Origin: a virus
Direction: 5' to 3' (one strand)
DNA: 40,356 bases
IMG/VR virus record: IMGVR_UViG_3300027826_000002
Coordinates: 1-40,356 of that record
Position 1 is the first letter of the stretch. Every line of letters starts with the position of its first letter. A program made the translations under genes and the position numbers. Shown here one piece after another: positions 15,658 through 24,829 of this stretch. Under the pieces are notes generated by a model that saw only the letters and a program-made list of their open reading frames with translations, did no database searches and was not told the DNA's origin.

Positions 15658-17109
15658 ATGCCAAAAACACCAGCAATCATTATTGAAACACCAAATTTAG
15701 GAGGGATAGCAGATAGCCCATATCAAGGTATTAAACATTCCCTTGCTTCTATCGTTGGGTTTGATCTTCATTCTATTCCTGGCGTCCTTTTAGTGAATCA
15801 GAAGCTAACTATCGAATCAGGCGCACCAACAGATGATGTATATAAGATTGTTCCCTGTTCTGACGGGAACATCTATTTTTTCGGACAAACGACTGGTAAT
15901 GTCTGGAAAAAGTCCAGTGGAGTTTATAGCTCGCTTGGAACTGTGTCGCCAGCAGCAGGAAGCGCAGCGATCCTCGATGCGATTGAATACAACGGTTTCA
16001 TCTACTATGCGATGGGGCAAAGACTTGGACAATGGAACTTTGCAGCAGCGTTTTCAACGAGAAATGACAACTTCGGCACGTTCACCAATGGCAGTACAAG
16101 CTACCATCCAATGTATTTTCTTCCAAACGCGCAATACATCTTCATCGGGGATGGAAATGTTGTCGCCCAGGTCGATAACACGAACACGTTTACTGCATCA
16201 GCTCTCAATACGATAGCCAAAAATCTCACGGTTACTGCTCTTTCCTCACAAGGCTCTGATCTTCTTATTGGAGCATCAACACTCAATAATGTCGCCTTAT
16301 CCTTTGTCCTTAGATGGAATACATGGTCAACAACCCCGACCTATGCTTACCCGATCCGCGAGGCAGTTGTAAATGCTTTTATTCCTCTAGATAGTACTGT
16401 TGTTATCAATGCTGGTCTAAGTGGAAACCTCTACCAGCTTGACGGGACTGGATCCTTCTTTCAAAAACTAAAGCAAATTCCCCCGATCTTCCCAAACACT
16501 TACTCACCAACAAACACTGTTGTTGTGAACTATCCAGCAGTGGCAAACAAACAGGGAATACCATTATTTGGTGTGAGTAATACAGGAGGGAATGTAGCAC
16601 TTCAAGGTGTTTATTCCTTTGGAAGTAGAAATGTAAGTTATCCAACCATTCTTACTCTTGAATTTCCTGTATCAACTGGAAACTTTACTAACATATCTAT
16701 CTGGTCAATTGCAACATCAGGAAATGATATTTATGTTTCATCGCATGATACGGGAGCAGGAACGTTTCAGATTGATAAATTGGACTGGAGCAATAAATAT
16801 AGCGGAGCATATTTTGAGACATTGATTATTAAATATTCTCGTGTATGGCTGGATAACTTTGATAAGTTTATTACTAATTTAGCGCAAACCTTACCAGCAA
16901 ATACACAAGTGAATGTATCTTATAAAATAAATGGTGGTTCATACGTTGCATGGACACAAGGAACTGATCTATTATCTGATACTGATAGGAACTCAGTTAC
17001 AGCAGATAGAAGAGTTGATGCACGAACATTACAATTCAAAGTGCAAATAACGACTTCAGGGAATAATGCTCCAATTATTGAGGATTTCATTATTTTATTG
17101 AATGGATAA
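15658..17109 (+). CDS. Large beta-rich tail protein of unknown function
   Basis: The product is 483 residues with recurring beta patterns containing F-x-Y/N-G and Y-x-x-x-x (YNGFIYYAMGQRLGQWNF, TGNVWKKSSG, GSDLLIGAST, GNDIYVSSHDTGAGTFQIDKLDW), consistent with a propeller or a repeated-blade structure, followed by a C-terminal jelly-roll type end (NTQVNVSYKINGGSYVAW, LQFKVQIT). Encoded within the fibre cluster, it begins with the TAA-t-ATG spacing. Possibly a tail-tube or baseplate-hub protein of a short tail. Confidence 0.65.
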   Translation: MPKTPAIIIETPNLGGIADSPYQGIKHSLASIVGFDLHSIPGVLLVNQKLTIESGAPTDDVYKIVPCSDGNIYFFGQTTGNVWKKSSGVYSSLGTVSPAAGSAAILDAIEYNGFIYYAMGQRLGQWNFAAAFSTRNDNFGTFTNGSTSYHPMYFLPNAQYIFIGDGNVVAQVDNTNTFTASALNTIAKNLTVTALSSQGSDLLIGASTLNNVALSFVLRWNTWSTTPTYAYPIREAVVNAFIPLDSTVVINAGLSGNLYQLDGTGSFFQKLKQIPPIFPNTYSPTNTVVVNYPAVANKQGIPLFGVSNTGGNVALQGVYSFGSRNVSYPTILTLEFPVSTGNFTNISIWSIATSGNDIYVSSHDTGAGTFQIDKLDWSNKYSGAYFETLIIKYSRVWLDNFDKFITNLAQTLPANTQVNVSYKINGGSYVAWTQGTDLLSDTDRNSVTADRRVDARTLQFKVQITTSGNNAPIIEDFIILLNG

Positions 17110-17110
17110 T

Positions 17111-18040
17111 ATGCAACTCGATCCGATTGACGCTTTTTTATCAGTTATAAACCAAACAGATCAACAACAAAACCAACAGGGGCAAAGCCTTCTTTTACAA
17201 AATGGGAATCAAACACTTGCAAATCTTTCAACATTTCAAGTTGGATTTGGAAATATTGCTCTGTATGCTGATAGAAGAGGGATATGGTTAGGTAATTCAA
17301 ACTTTAATAATGCACCGTTTAGTGTTGATATGAATGGAAACTTAGTTGCTAATTCTGGGAAAATATTAACCTATCGAAAAAGCTTCATTTCTACAATGTC
17401 GTTTAGTCAAAATAATACGGGTTTAACTGTTGGATCCCCAAATACAACAATTGCGTACTCAGCATTCAATGTTTTGTTTAACGGAAATTCATACTCATTT
17501 GGGGGAAGTACATCAATTTCGCTTGGTTCTGGAACTATACCATCTGGAACATGGGGAGTGTTTACCGTGACAATAACAACAGGTGGATCAGTAACAGTTA
17601 CACCAGGAACAGCTAATTACACAACAGGATATGCAAGTCAATCTGCTGCAACTGCTGCTCATCCTTCAGTTCCAGCAGGACAAATGCTTGTCGGTATAGT
17701 TTTAATATCGGCTGGAGGAACTAATTTTGTTGTTGGGACAACAGCAATGGTTGGGGGAACAAATGCATTTTTTACTGCTGCTCATATACCTTCATGGACT
17801 TCAGGACAAATCAATTTTTCAGGAGGTTCAACTTATAGCATTAGTAGCGGTGTTGGTTTTCCTAATGACTTTAATATGGTTCAATATATATACTTCGATA
17901 CTTCTGTTTCAACGACTTCATTGTTATCTACTACTAGCACAACAACAGCAATAGGAATCACAAAAAGTCTTTTAAATATTTATACTGCTGATAGTAATGA
18001 CGCAAATAGTTATTATATAAATCAGGGTATTCAAGGGTAA
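17111..18040 (+). CDS. Beta-rich fibre protein
   Basis: Start ATG 17111 (309 residues) is preferred to an ATG nine bases earlier that overlaps the previous stop, because it restores the stop-T-ATG spacing used in eight other gene pairs. The N-terminus (QLDPIDAFLSVINQTDQQQNQQGQ) is helical and Gln-rich. The rest is T/S/G/N-rich beta with NMNGNLVANSG-type repeats, TIPSGTWGVFTVTITTGGSVTVTPGTANYTTGYASQ and AHPSVPAGQMLVGIVLISAGGT. The latter combination is frequent in phage fibre proteins. Confidence 0.68.
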   Translation: MQLDPIDAFLSVINQTDQQQNQQGQSLLLQNGNQTLANLSTFQVGFGNIALYADRRGIWLGNSNFNNAPFSVDMNGNLVANSGKILTYRKSFISTMSFSQNNTGLTVGSPNTTIAYSAFNVLFNGNSYSFGGSTSISLGSGTIPSGTWGVFTVTITTGGSVTVTPGTANYTTGYASQSAATAAHPSVPAGQMLVGIVLISAGGTNFVVGTTAMVGGTNAFFTAAHIPSWTSGQINFSGGSTYSISSGVGFPNDFNMVQYIYFDTSVSTTSLLSTTSTTTAIGITKSLLNIYTADSNDANSYYINQGIQG

Positions 18041-18050
18041 TAAAATGATG

Positions 18051-18062
18051 TAATATACGCCT
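18051..18062 (+). promoter_or_regulatory. -10 box with six-base spacing for 18063
   Basis: TAATAT (18051-18056) is followed by acgcct and ATG 18063. The -35 position has only TATTCA. The -10/6/ATG half of the leaderless module is intact. Confidence 0.5.
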
Positions 18063-19532
18063 ATGGCAACAATAGTAGGAAATAATCAAGTTAAATTAAG
18101 CAATGGACAAACAGTATCCGCACAAGAAGGTGGATGGTATGATGGGCAGCAATTTGTTGGAGGAACATTATCTAATTCTGGTCAAATCAATGCAAAAAGT
18201 AATCAACAAGGAGCAGGACAACAGGTAAGTTCACAAGTTGTAGCGCAAACAAACCCGAATAATGTTTCATTTATCCAGGGTGGTGGAGCGCAAGGACAGC
18301 AAGGAAAACAATTAACTACTCCGACAAATCCACAAGATGTTCAAGGATACCTCAATTCTTATCAAAATAATGTTAATCAAAGTCTTAGCGGTTCAACATT
18401 GACAGGAAATAATGCTGATACTGTGCTTGCTACTGCAATCAATGAGAACAGACCACAACCCCCAAATCTCTCACAAACCTATACCTCTCTCGCAGGACAA
18501 TTTAATATTACAGGTCTGAATCAGCAAATGACTGATCTTCAGACAAAGGCGAATACTATTCAAACCAGTCTCCAAACAGCACAGACACAAACAGAGTTCC
18601 AGCCTGGCGTAACGGCAGATGTTGTCGCTGGCCGAGAATCAGAACAACAACGCCTCGCACAGATACAACTTGACTCCGTTAACCTCCAAATGGGAGTTGT
18701 TTCTCAGCAGTTGACGAATGCAAACAACACTATTGGAATGATAATGAACTTCACCCAACAGGACTATACCAATGCATCACAATCATATGAAGCAAGTGTT
18801 AATGACATGCTGCAATTCCAGCAACTTACTCAGCAACAGCAACAGTTTCAGCAATCTCAACAACAGCAAGAAGCGCAATTTGAACAGTCTCAACAACAAC
18901 AATTAGGAGAATTTGGAGTTACTTCAACTCAACAACAACAGCAAATACAATTACAACAAAAGCAATTAGGATTTCAGGCACAGCAAGTCGCCTCTGCAAA
19001 TCTTGGTGTGGTTATGAGCATGGTAACTTCAGGACAAATCAATATGGCTAATCTAACACCAGATCAACAAGCACATATCCAAAGTCTTGAAACACAAGCA
19101 GGATTGCCAGCAGGAATAACAGCACAAATAACACAGAATGCGCCAGCAGGAGCAAAGATACTCAATGTTAATTCTGGAACAGGACAGGCAGTTCTACAGC
19201 TTGCAAATGGACGAATACAAACGATGGAGATTCCAAATGCGACACTTCAACCACAATCATTCTCATTTTCTGGAGGTAATTATATGTATGCATATAATAA
19301 GAATACTGGTAAATATGAATTAGCTCCAGGTCAAAAAAATTGGTTACAACAAATATTCCCAGGAATATTCAAATCTCCACCATCAGAAATTGATGTTTCT
19401 CAAATGAATAATCAATCAACGGGAGCAACAAATTCATTGAATCTTATTGACCCACGAACAGGAAATATTATACAAGCAGATAATCAGCAGGAATACCAAC
19501 AACTAATTAATCAGGGATATAGAGCGCAATAA
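18063..19532 (+). CDS. Gln-rich coiled-coil virion protein
   Basis: The product is 489 residues and about one fifth Gln. N-terminal 150 residues are G/Q/S/N-rich; a central helical part (about 180-330) has a heptad character (LNQQMTDLQTKANTIQTSLQ, then QQLTQQQQQFQQSQQQQEAQ) with uninterrupted Gln-rich helices. The C-terminal third returns to a folded G/N-rich part. Long Q-rich helices in this place suit an internal or ejected tail-extension protein of a podovirus. No lysozyme motif is apparent. The next gene starts one base after its stop. Confidence 0.65.
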   Translation: MATIVGNNQVKLSNGQTVSAQEGGWYDGQQFVGGTLSNSGQINAKSNQQGAGQQVSSQVVAQTNPNNVSFIQGGGAQGQQGKQLTTPTNPQDVQGYLNSYQNNVNQSLSGSTLTGNNADTVLATAINENRPQPPNLSQTYTSLAGQFNITGLNQQMTDLQTKANTIQTSLQTAQTQTEFQPGVTADVVAGRESEQQRLAQIQLDSVNLQMGVVSQQLTNANNTIGMIMNFTQQDYTNASQSYEASVNDMLQFQQLTQQQQQFQQSQQQQEAQFEQSQQQQLGEFGVTSTQQQQQIQLQQKQLGFQAQQVASANLGVVMSMVTSGQINMANLTPDQQAHIQSLETQAGLPAGITAQITQNAPAGAKILNVNSGTGQAVLQLANGRIQTMEIPNATLQPQSFSFSGGNYMYAYNKNTGKYELAPGQKNWLQQIFPGIFKSPPSEIDVSQMNNQSTGATNSLNLIDPRTGNIIQADNQQEYQQLINQGYRAQ

Positions 19533-19533
19533 T

Positions 19534-21048
19534 ATGAAAATTATCGGAAATATAAAAACAGGAATAAATAGCAATCCGTCTCAACATAAGCAAATGACTC
19601 CGCAAGAATATAATGCGATGCTACAAACGAAGCAGCCACAAGCACCAGATCATATAGGAGCGGATATAGGAGGAACAGTTGGAGGGACAATCGGCCAGAT
19701 TGTTGGAACTCCACTTGATCTTATTTCAGGGCCAGCAGGTACAGCAGCAGGTGGAGCAGTTGGTGGAGGACTTGGCGGAGCAATTGGTGAGGGAATACAG
19801 CAATTAGCAAGTGGAAAAGGAATTAACTTTGGAGACTTATTTTCCGAGGCTGGTCAAAATGCTGCTTTATCTGCTATTCCTGGCGAGCCAGAAGCAAATC
19901 TTGGAGTTAAACTTTTAACAAGATTAGGAGCAGGAGCATTAACGCAAGCTGGAGCTACAGTAATGAAAAATCATCAGGAGGGTAAGCCAATCACTGATGA
20001 CCTACTTAATAACATGCTCACGGGAGGAGTAGTTAATTCAATTCTTCCAGCAGCGACAGAACCAATATCACACTTTCTCTTTGGTGATGCGAAGAAGATA
20101 ACACAGGATATAGCAAGTAAGCTTGTTGGAGAACAGGCAGCAAAAGACCCAGAGATATTAAAACGAATTGACTTTGGGAATCCAGATAAGACCATACAAA
20201 ATCTTACTGATTATGCACAGCAGGTATATAAACCCGTTTCTGATGCTATTGCTAAATCAAATACAACACTTGGAGATTTCTTCGATGCTATTACAAATAA
20301 AGGGAGAACATACCTGAGTGATATGCAAAGGAATGATTTTAGAAATGCATTAGGTCATGCTGAAGATGTAGCTTCGGGAAAAGCAAAAGACATGGTTGCA
20401 TTTATGCGTGAAATGATTTCAAGTGATGCTCCTGCAAAGGTTCCAAATAATTATCGTGATATACAAATTCCTATGAAATTGGCTCATGAATTTAAAAAAC
20501 AGCTAAATTTCCAAGTAAATCCAGATCTTTACACAAATATTGACAAATTCATTGACACCTCAGTTAAGAAACAAACTGGCGTAGATATGCAGAAGGCAGA
20601 CACTCTTTGGAATACTATCATGGGGAGACATGAAGAACATGGAGTACCTGTAGAAGGAGCAGTAAAGAAAATAACTAAATTAAGGGAATCGGCAGGAGGA
20701 GCAAATATTAAAACAGGACAAGGACTTGATTGGTCACAACGAGCGCAAGTCATGTTAGGAGCAGCGTTTCTCTCTCATTTACTAGGGCTTGGGGGGAGTG
20801 GAGCAGAAATGTTAGGCGCACCACTTATGATAAAGGCTGGAATGAAACCACTTATGACGGAAACAGCACCACGAGCAAAAGGATATACACAAGCACTTGC
20901 AACGCAACCTGTGACCAAAATCACACAACAAATCTCTCAGCGATTAGTACCATTTATTCAACAGACGATACAAGATATAATGGGTGGTGGAGGACAACAA
21001 CAAAATCAGCAAAATCAACAAGATCAAAATAGTCCTTTTGGACAATAA
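19534..21048 (+). CDS. Putative internal virion/ejection protein (glycine-rich membrane-active)
   Basis: The product is 504 residues. A glycine/alanine-rich hydrophobic zone (about 45-92: IGADIGGTVGGTIGQIVGTP, then GPAGTAAGGAVGGGLGGAIGEGI) resembles the glycine-zipper segments of phage ejection and pore-forming proteins. A helical core follows (KMLTRLGAG..., LADYAQQVYKPVSDAIAK), then another Gly/Ala hydrophobic segment near 415-440 and a Q/N-rich tail. It probably leaves the virion and forms part of the DNA-ejection channel through the envelope, compensating for the missing long tail. Assigned from composition and place. Confidence 0.62.
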   Translation: MKIIGNIKTGINSNPSQHKQMTPQEYNAMLQTKQPQAPDHIGADIGGTVGGTIGQIVGTPLDLISGPAGTAAGGAVGGGLGGAIGEGIQQLASGKGINFGDLFSEAGQNAALSAIPGEPEANLGVKLLTRLGAGALTQAGATVMKNHQEGKPITDDLLNNMLTGGVVNSILPAATEPISHFLFGDAKKITQDIASKLVGEQAAKDPEILKRIDFGNPDKTIQNLTDYAQQVYKPVSDAIAKSNTTLGDFFDAITNKGRTYLSDMQRNDFRNALGHAEDVASGKAKDMVAFMREMISSDAPAKVPNNYRDIQIPMKLAHEFKKQLNFQVNPDLYTNIDKFIDTSVKKQTGVDMQKADTLWNTIMGRHEEHGVPVEGAVKKITKLRESAGGANIKTGQGLDWSQRAQVMLGAAFLSHLLGLGGSGAEMLGAPLMIKAGMKPLMTETAPRAKGYTQALATQPVTKITQQISQRLVPFIQQTIQDIMGGGGQQQNQQNQQDQNSPFGQ

Positions 21049-21049
21049 T

Positions 21050-22396
21050 ATGAAACCAACATTTTTATTTTACAACGAAAGCGGAAATTGGGAATCTGTA
21101 GCAATACGAATAAAATCTGAAGGGTACCCGATTTATTACTACAAAAAGAAGGGGATGATTAAAGGAAGAGAAGACACAGGTGAGGGAATATTTGATAAAG
21201 AAGAGATTGTTGACGATTTATATAAATGTCTTTATGAATTTAGGAACAGAAAAAATGAATTGATTATTTTAGTTGATGATAATGGACATGGATGCGAAGC
21301 CGATTATTTACGTAGTGAAGGATGGAAAGTAATCGGTGGTTCATCTTGGGGAGATCATATAGAATACGAACGATCATCAGGACTTGATTTAATGCTACAA
21401 ATAGGATTAGATGTACCATATGAAAAAGATTTTACTTCTATTAAAGATGGCATTACATTTGTGGAGGGAGAAGACGAAGATGCCAGATATGTCTTCAAAC
21501 CCGAAGGCGAGGACTTTGCTGGAGGAGCAAAGACGTACACAAGCAAAAATAGACAGGATTTAATTGATTACCTCAAATGGATACAATCAGATTGTGTTGA
21601 GAAGCACTATGATGTAAATAAGTTTGTTCTTCAGGAATTTGTGGAAGGAATTGAAGCTGATTTCTCTGCATATTTTAATGGACATGATTTTATCAATGGA
21701 TTAGTTATTATTGACATTGAAGAAAAGAAATCAGGAGATGGAAATAAAGGTGAAGCAGTTGGATGTATGGGTAACATTGTTCTTAATGTTGGCACGTGCA
21801 AATACTATACTGATTTCTTAAATAAACTTATTCCTATTCTTCGGGAAAATAAATACGTAGGACAGATTTCTATCAATAATATATTTTCTTCTAAAACGCA
21901 AGGAAAGCACAAAGAATATAAGGAAGGAATGCCTTATGGACTTGAATTTACTTCACGTTTTGGTTGGGATGCTCATACAACAGAGTTAGCTATATTAAAA
22001 GAATCAGGCAAAAGTATTGCTGAATTTTATATATCTCTGGTAAATGAGGATCAGTTCTCATTCCCTGTAGGTAAGGTAGGATGTGGCGTTAGAGTCTATA
22101 CAGGCTCTATATCATTAAAAAAAGAAGACGTGGCAGGAAGATTATTCTCATTTGCTAAGGAAATTGCTAAAAATTTGTGGTTTTATTCTGTATCCAGAAA
22201 GAAAGGGAACTTCATTATTGAAGATAACCCTGTTCTTGTGGTAAATACTGTAGGAAAGAATTTAAAAAATACGATAAGTGATTGTTATCAAATACTCAAA
22301 GATCAGGTTAATATTCCAGACGTATATTATAGAATGGAAATAGGACAGAGAGCAGAAGAGGTGCTAAAATTCCTCAAGCAATATAGTTGGATATGA
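21050..22396 (+). CDS. ATP-grasp fold enzyme (PurD/carbamoyl-phosphate-synthase-like)
   Basis: ATG 21050 follows the preceding stop by one base and gives 448 residues; a longer in-frame reading is out of register with that gene. An N-terminal Rossmann-like part (TFLFYNESGNWESVAIRIKSEGYPI) and LVDDNGHGCEADYLRSEGWKVIGGSSWGDHIEYER in pieces lead to the ATP-grasp core: YVFKPEGEDFAGGAKTY (about 140-156, the K and Gly-rich loop), FVLQEFVEGIEADFSAYFNG (about 195-215, the E-x-x-x-G-x-E). This is the layout of glycinamide-ribonucleotide synthetase (PurD)-type ATP-grasp ligases. A C-terminal part has GLEFTSRFGWDAHT (metal-binding R-F-G). Substrate unknown; possible role in peptide or wall modification. 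It is between virion and lysis genes. Confidence 0.8.
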   Translation: MKPTFLFYNESGNWESVAIRIKSEGYPIYYYKKKGMIKGREDTGEGIFDKEEIVDDLYKCLYEFRNRKNELIILVDDNGHGCEADYLRSEGWKVIGGSSWGDHIEYERSSGLDLMLQIGLDVPYEKDFTSIKDGITFVEGEDEDARYVFKPEGEDFAGGAKTYTSKNRQDLIDYLKWIQSDCVEKHYDVNKFVLQEFVEGIEADFSAYFNGHDFINGLVIIDIEEKKSGDGNKGEAVGCMGNIVLNVGTCKYYTDFLNKLIPILRENKYVGQISINNIFSSKTQGKHKEYKEGMPYGLEFTSRFGWDAHTTELAILKESGKSIAEFYISLVNEDQFSFPVGKVGCGVRVYTGSISLKKEDVAGRLFSFAKEIAKNLWFYSVSRKKGNFIIEDNPVLVVNTVGKNLKNTISDCYQILKDQVNIPDVYYRMEIGQRAEEVLKFLKQYSWI

Positions 22397-22725
22397 AGAT
22401 AGATGTTATTTATCAAATCATTATTGCTTTTGGAGTGATAGCTGGAGGAGCTATATACATATTCTCTCGGATTAGAAAAGAGGATATGAGGACTCTGAGA
22501 GAATCGAATGAAGACTTACGAAGCTCTCTTGATGATAAATCAAAAAGAATAGATGATCTTGAAAACACTCTAAAAGGCGTTCAAGATGAGATGGGACAAA
22601 TGCAATCGAAGCTAAAAGAGCTTGAAGATAAGAATAATGATTTATCATCTTTAGTTAAGGATGCATTAGTGCTATACTTTCAGAATAATCCATCTGTAGC
22701 ACAACGGATGGTACAAAAGATATGA
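22393..22725 (+). CDS. Spanin-like membrane coiled-coil protein
   Basis: ATG 22393 overlaps the preceding TGA (ATGA); a TTG two codons earlier is less likely. The 110-residue product has an N-terminal membrane segment (VIYQIIIAFGVIAGGAIYIF, about 5-24) and then a long charged coiled coil (about 28-92: EDLRSSLDDKSKRIDDLENTL, QMQSKLKELEDKNNDLSSLV). This matches an Rz-type inner-membrane spanin or a holin-associated coil, immediately before the endolysin. Coupled to the amidase by ATGA. No partner lipoprotein is seen. Confidence 0.6.
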   Translation: MKIDVIYQIIIAFGVIAGGAIYIFSRIRKEDMRTLRESNEDLRSSLDDKSKRIDDLENTLKGVQDEMGQMQSKLKELEDKNNDLSSLVKDALVLYFQNNPSVAQRMVQKI

Positions 22726-23513
22726 GAACAGTTACGACGCTTCCAGTAACAGAAAAAACAGTCGGGCCAAAATATGACGCAACAACTAAATTGGGTAATT
22801 GGGATGATAATAGGACTACTATTGATAAGATCATTATTCATACGATGGTAGGGTATGCAGAGGGAGCAGATGAGAGATTTAATGATGCTTCTTCTAATGT
22901 ATCTGCAAACTATGGAGTAAGAGAAACTGGTGAGATATGGCATTGGGTTGATGAGGATAAAGTTGCGTATCATGCTGGCGATTATCCTACAAATCAAAGA
23001 AGCATCGGTATTGAATTTGAAGATAATGGACAGCCAAATAATCCAAGACCAGATAGTTTATACACCTCAGGTGCTGCTCTTATTCGAGAAATAGCGCAAT
23101 ATTATAATATTCCAATTGATAGAGAACACATTCAGAAGCACTTAGAAGTATCTGATCAACCTACAAGTTGTCCTGACGCACTAGATATTAATCGGCTTGT
23201 TTCTCTTGCAAATAATCCACAATCAGATCCACTAACACAATGTCGGAATGATCGAGATTTAAATTGGAATTGCTATGTATTGCTTTTACAAGCATTAGAC
23301 TTAACACCAGATTCAAATGACAAAATGGCACAAGCGCAAATAGCAGTAAAAATGATAAATGACTTAAAAAATAAACCACAAGAAACGAATCAAATAGTTC
23401 AGACAGCTTCTTCAACACCATCTTTCTCATCTGAGCCAAAATCAAATACTACTCCCGTTACATTAGTTGTTGAGCAGATAGTAGAACGTCTACTTAACAA
23501 AATATTTCCTTGA
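22722..23513 (+). CDS. N-acetylmuramoyl-L-alanine amidase endolysin
   Basis: The product is 263 residues; amidase_2/PGRP fold in the first 165. Zinc ligands are visible as the IIIHTMVG histidine (about residue 40), and H...C in KHLEVSDQPTSCPDALD (about 141-155); substrate-loop features include NYGVRETGEIWHWVDEDKVAYHAG (H-x-G) and SIGIEFEDNG. It cuts the bond between muramic acid and the peptide stem. The C-terminal 80 residues are polar (S/T/P/Q) with a hydrophobic final helix, not a known wall-binding repeat. ATGA overlap with the preceding gene makes a coil-endolysin operon. Confidence 0.9.
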   Translation: MRTVTTLPVTEKTVGPKYDATTKLGNWDDNRTTIDKIIIHTMVGYAEGADERFNDASSNVSANYGVRETGEIWHWVDEDKVAYHAGDYPTNQRSIGIEFEDNGQPNNPRPDSLYTSGAALIREIAQYYNIPIDREHIQKHLEVSDQPTSCPDALDINRLVSLANNPQSDPLTQCRNDRDLNWNCYVLLLQALDLTPDSNDKMAQAQIAVKMINDLKNKPQETNQIVQTASSTPSFSSEPKSNTTPVTLVVEQIVERLLNKIFP

Positions 23514-23526
23514 GGAGGTGATGAAT

Positions 23527-23718
23527 ATGAGTAAAGTAAAACATGGTAGTCAAAAGAGTTATGGGAAAACGTTACCACGAGAAGGTGCATACAAACAACA
23601 TGGAGCTAAGCACCCAAAATCAACACATCGAAAATCTCATGCAATGCCTCATGTGACTGCATCAAGTATGCATGGAAGAACAGGCGCAGGAAACAGCACA
23701 GTAAAAAATGCTGCATAA
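23527..23718 (+). CDS. Small basic His-rich protein with strong Shine-Dalgarno
   Basis: Start ATG 23527 is chosen since GAGGAGGTG ends at 23520, leaving six bases; the earlier ATG 23521 is too close. The 63-residue product is basic and His-rich (KVKHGSQKSYG, KQHGAKHPKSTHRKSHAMPH). It resembles small disordered DNA-binding or virion-packaged proteins. It is one of few genes with a full GGAGGTG site, so it is translated independently. Confidence 0.6.
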   Translation: MSKVKHGSQKSYGKTLPREGAYKQHGAKHPKSTHRKSHAMPHVTASSMHGRTGAGNSTVKNAA

Positions 23719-23742
23719 CATTGCCTGTCGTTAACGGCAGAA

Positions 23743-23773
23743 AAGGAAGGTATTTACTTACCTTCCTTTTTTT
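23743..23773 (+). terminator. Rho-independent terminator after lysis genes
   Basis: A 10-pair stem (AAGGAAGGTA 23743-23752, TACCTTCCTT 23759-23768), six-base loop, and a run of T to 23773. A second nearly loopless palindrome CTGTCGTTAACGGCAG precedes it. Confidence 0.9.
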
Positions 23774-23788
23774 GTTACGATACATCCG

Positions 23789-24043
23789 ATGAAAAAGTTT
23801 GTGTATCTTAAGCTTTCAAAACAGGATGCTCAAAGCCTTGCAAGAATCTTTTCTCTCATGGAAATCAATATGAGAATTAACCCTGACGTATATTCCGAAA
23901 AAGCACATAATCTTCATTCCCTCTTTGAACAACTTGATTATCTAATCCATGAAAATGGAAAATGGTGTGACAGAAATGACTGCTCTTACTCTGTGAAAAA
24001 GAGAAAACTTCAAGAACAAAAGGAATCGAAACTTCTTAATTAG
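23789..24043 (+). CDS. Helical protein with C-terminal basic region, unknown
   Basis: The product is 84 residues: KKFVYLKLSKQDAQSLARIFSLMEI helix, then LHSLFEQLDYLIHENGKWCDRNDCSYSVKKRKLQ with a C-x4-C. A TACGAT box lies seven bases before the ATG, so it may have a leaderless start after the terminator. Unknown function. Confidence 0.6.
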   Translation: MKKFVYLKLSKQDAQSLARIFSLMEINMRINPDVYSEKAHNLHSLFEQLDYLIHENGKWCDRNDCSYSVKKRKLQEQKESKLLN

Positions 24044-24044
24044 T

Positions 24045-24395
24045 ATGTTAAAGAAAGAAGAAAAATTGGTAAGAAGGTATGCAAAAATCATGAAGTTTGA
24101 TCCTAAGATCGTTATGAAAATGTATGAACATGGAGACGAAACACAGAGGCAAATTGATTATGTTGCAATGGAAGCAACCATTATGCTTACAAAAGCAAAG
24201 AAAGAAGGAAAGATAATTGTTGATAAAAATGGACGACTTATAAAAGAAAGTCAAGCGCAGATAAATGAATTAATCCAAAAATATTTAGCAGGAAAAAAGC
24301 ATGTTCCGCAGTTTTTTAGAAAACCATTACCTATGATTATTAAAGAAAAATCAATTTCGGGAGATAAATCAAAACATAAGGAGGTGATAGAATGA
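24045..24395 (+). CDS. Charged helical protein, unknown
   Basis: The product is 116 residues, about one third K/E, with LVRRYAKIMKFDPKIVMKMYEHGDETQRQIDYVAMEATIM in pieces. It begins one base after the preceding stop (TAG-t-ATG) and its end overlaps the holin-like start (ATGA). Its place in the lysis-timing region suggests a regulatory or antiholin role at most. Confidence 0.6.
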   Translation: MLKKEEKLVRRYAKIMKFDPKIVMKMYEHGDETQRQIDYVAMEATIMLTKAKKEGKIIVDKNGRLIKESQAQINELIQKYLAGKKHVPQFFRKPLPMIIKEKSISGDKSKHKEVIE

Positions 24396-24763
24396 ATAAT
24401 TTAATAGATTCTTTGTGGAATTGGGGTAAAGGTAAGAAGACATATTTCTCAGCATTCCTTATGTTTTGCTATGCAATGTGGGGGTTATCATCTGAAACCA
24501 TGAAACCAGAAACTGCTGGAATGTTTATTAGCGGATCACTTCTAGCAGTCGGCCTTCGAAGTGCTATTAATACTGCTGTAACGAATCTTGCCGTCCTGGT
24601 AGCAGAATCGTTAGCTCAAAAGTTAGTGGAAAAGCAGACAGTAGATATGACACAAAATTCAAAGGATATTGTAAGAAAAGTACTCACTGATAGCATCAAT
24701 GCTTTATTAGAAAATACCGTTGTTGCTCAGCCATCGGAAACACAAATTACTCAATCCCAATAA
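24392..24763 (+). CDS. Holin-like membrane protein
   Basis: The product is 123 residues. It starts with a charged WNWGKGKKTY, then two hydrophobic helices (about 17-34 FSAFLMFCYAMWGLS and 42-60 AGMFISGSLLAVGLRSAI), an amphipathic helix (LAVLVAESLAQKLVEKQT) and a polar tail. The K-G-K-K-T-Y-x-x-A entry and two helices match small phage holins that sit by the endolysin. GGAGGTGATAG upstream is a near perfect Shine-Dalgarno. It would form the membrane lesion that frees the endolysin. Confidence 0.72.
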   Translation: MNNLIDSLWNWGKGKKTYFSAFLMFCYAMWGLSSETMKPETAGMFISGSLLAVGLRSAINTAVTNLAVLVAESLAQKLVEKQTVDMTQNSKDIVRKVLTDSINALLENTVVAQPSETQITQSQ

Positions 24764-24790
24764 TAGGGATGTTTGATTTGTTCAAGATAC

Positions 24791-24829
24791 GGGGTGTCTC
24801 TTCAGGGGAATAGGCACCCCCTATTTTTA
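24791..24829 (+). terminator. Terminator of the late operon
   Basis: GGGGTG (24791-24796) with CACCCC (24815-24820), two further pairs inside, then CTATTTTT. It closes the late transcription region before the higher-G+C cassette. Confidence 0.75.

Noticed and set aside
15658-21048. Tape-measure protein of a long tail
   Set aside because: No long uninterrupted helical/hydrophobic tape-measure gene exists; the two large proteins at the end are Gln-rich or glycine-zipper types and fit podovirus ejection proteins.
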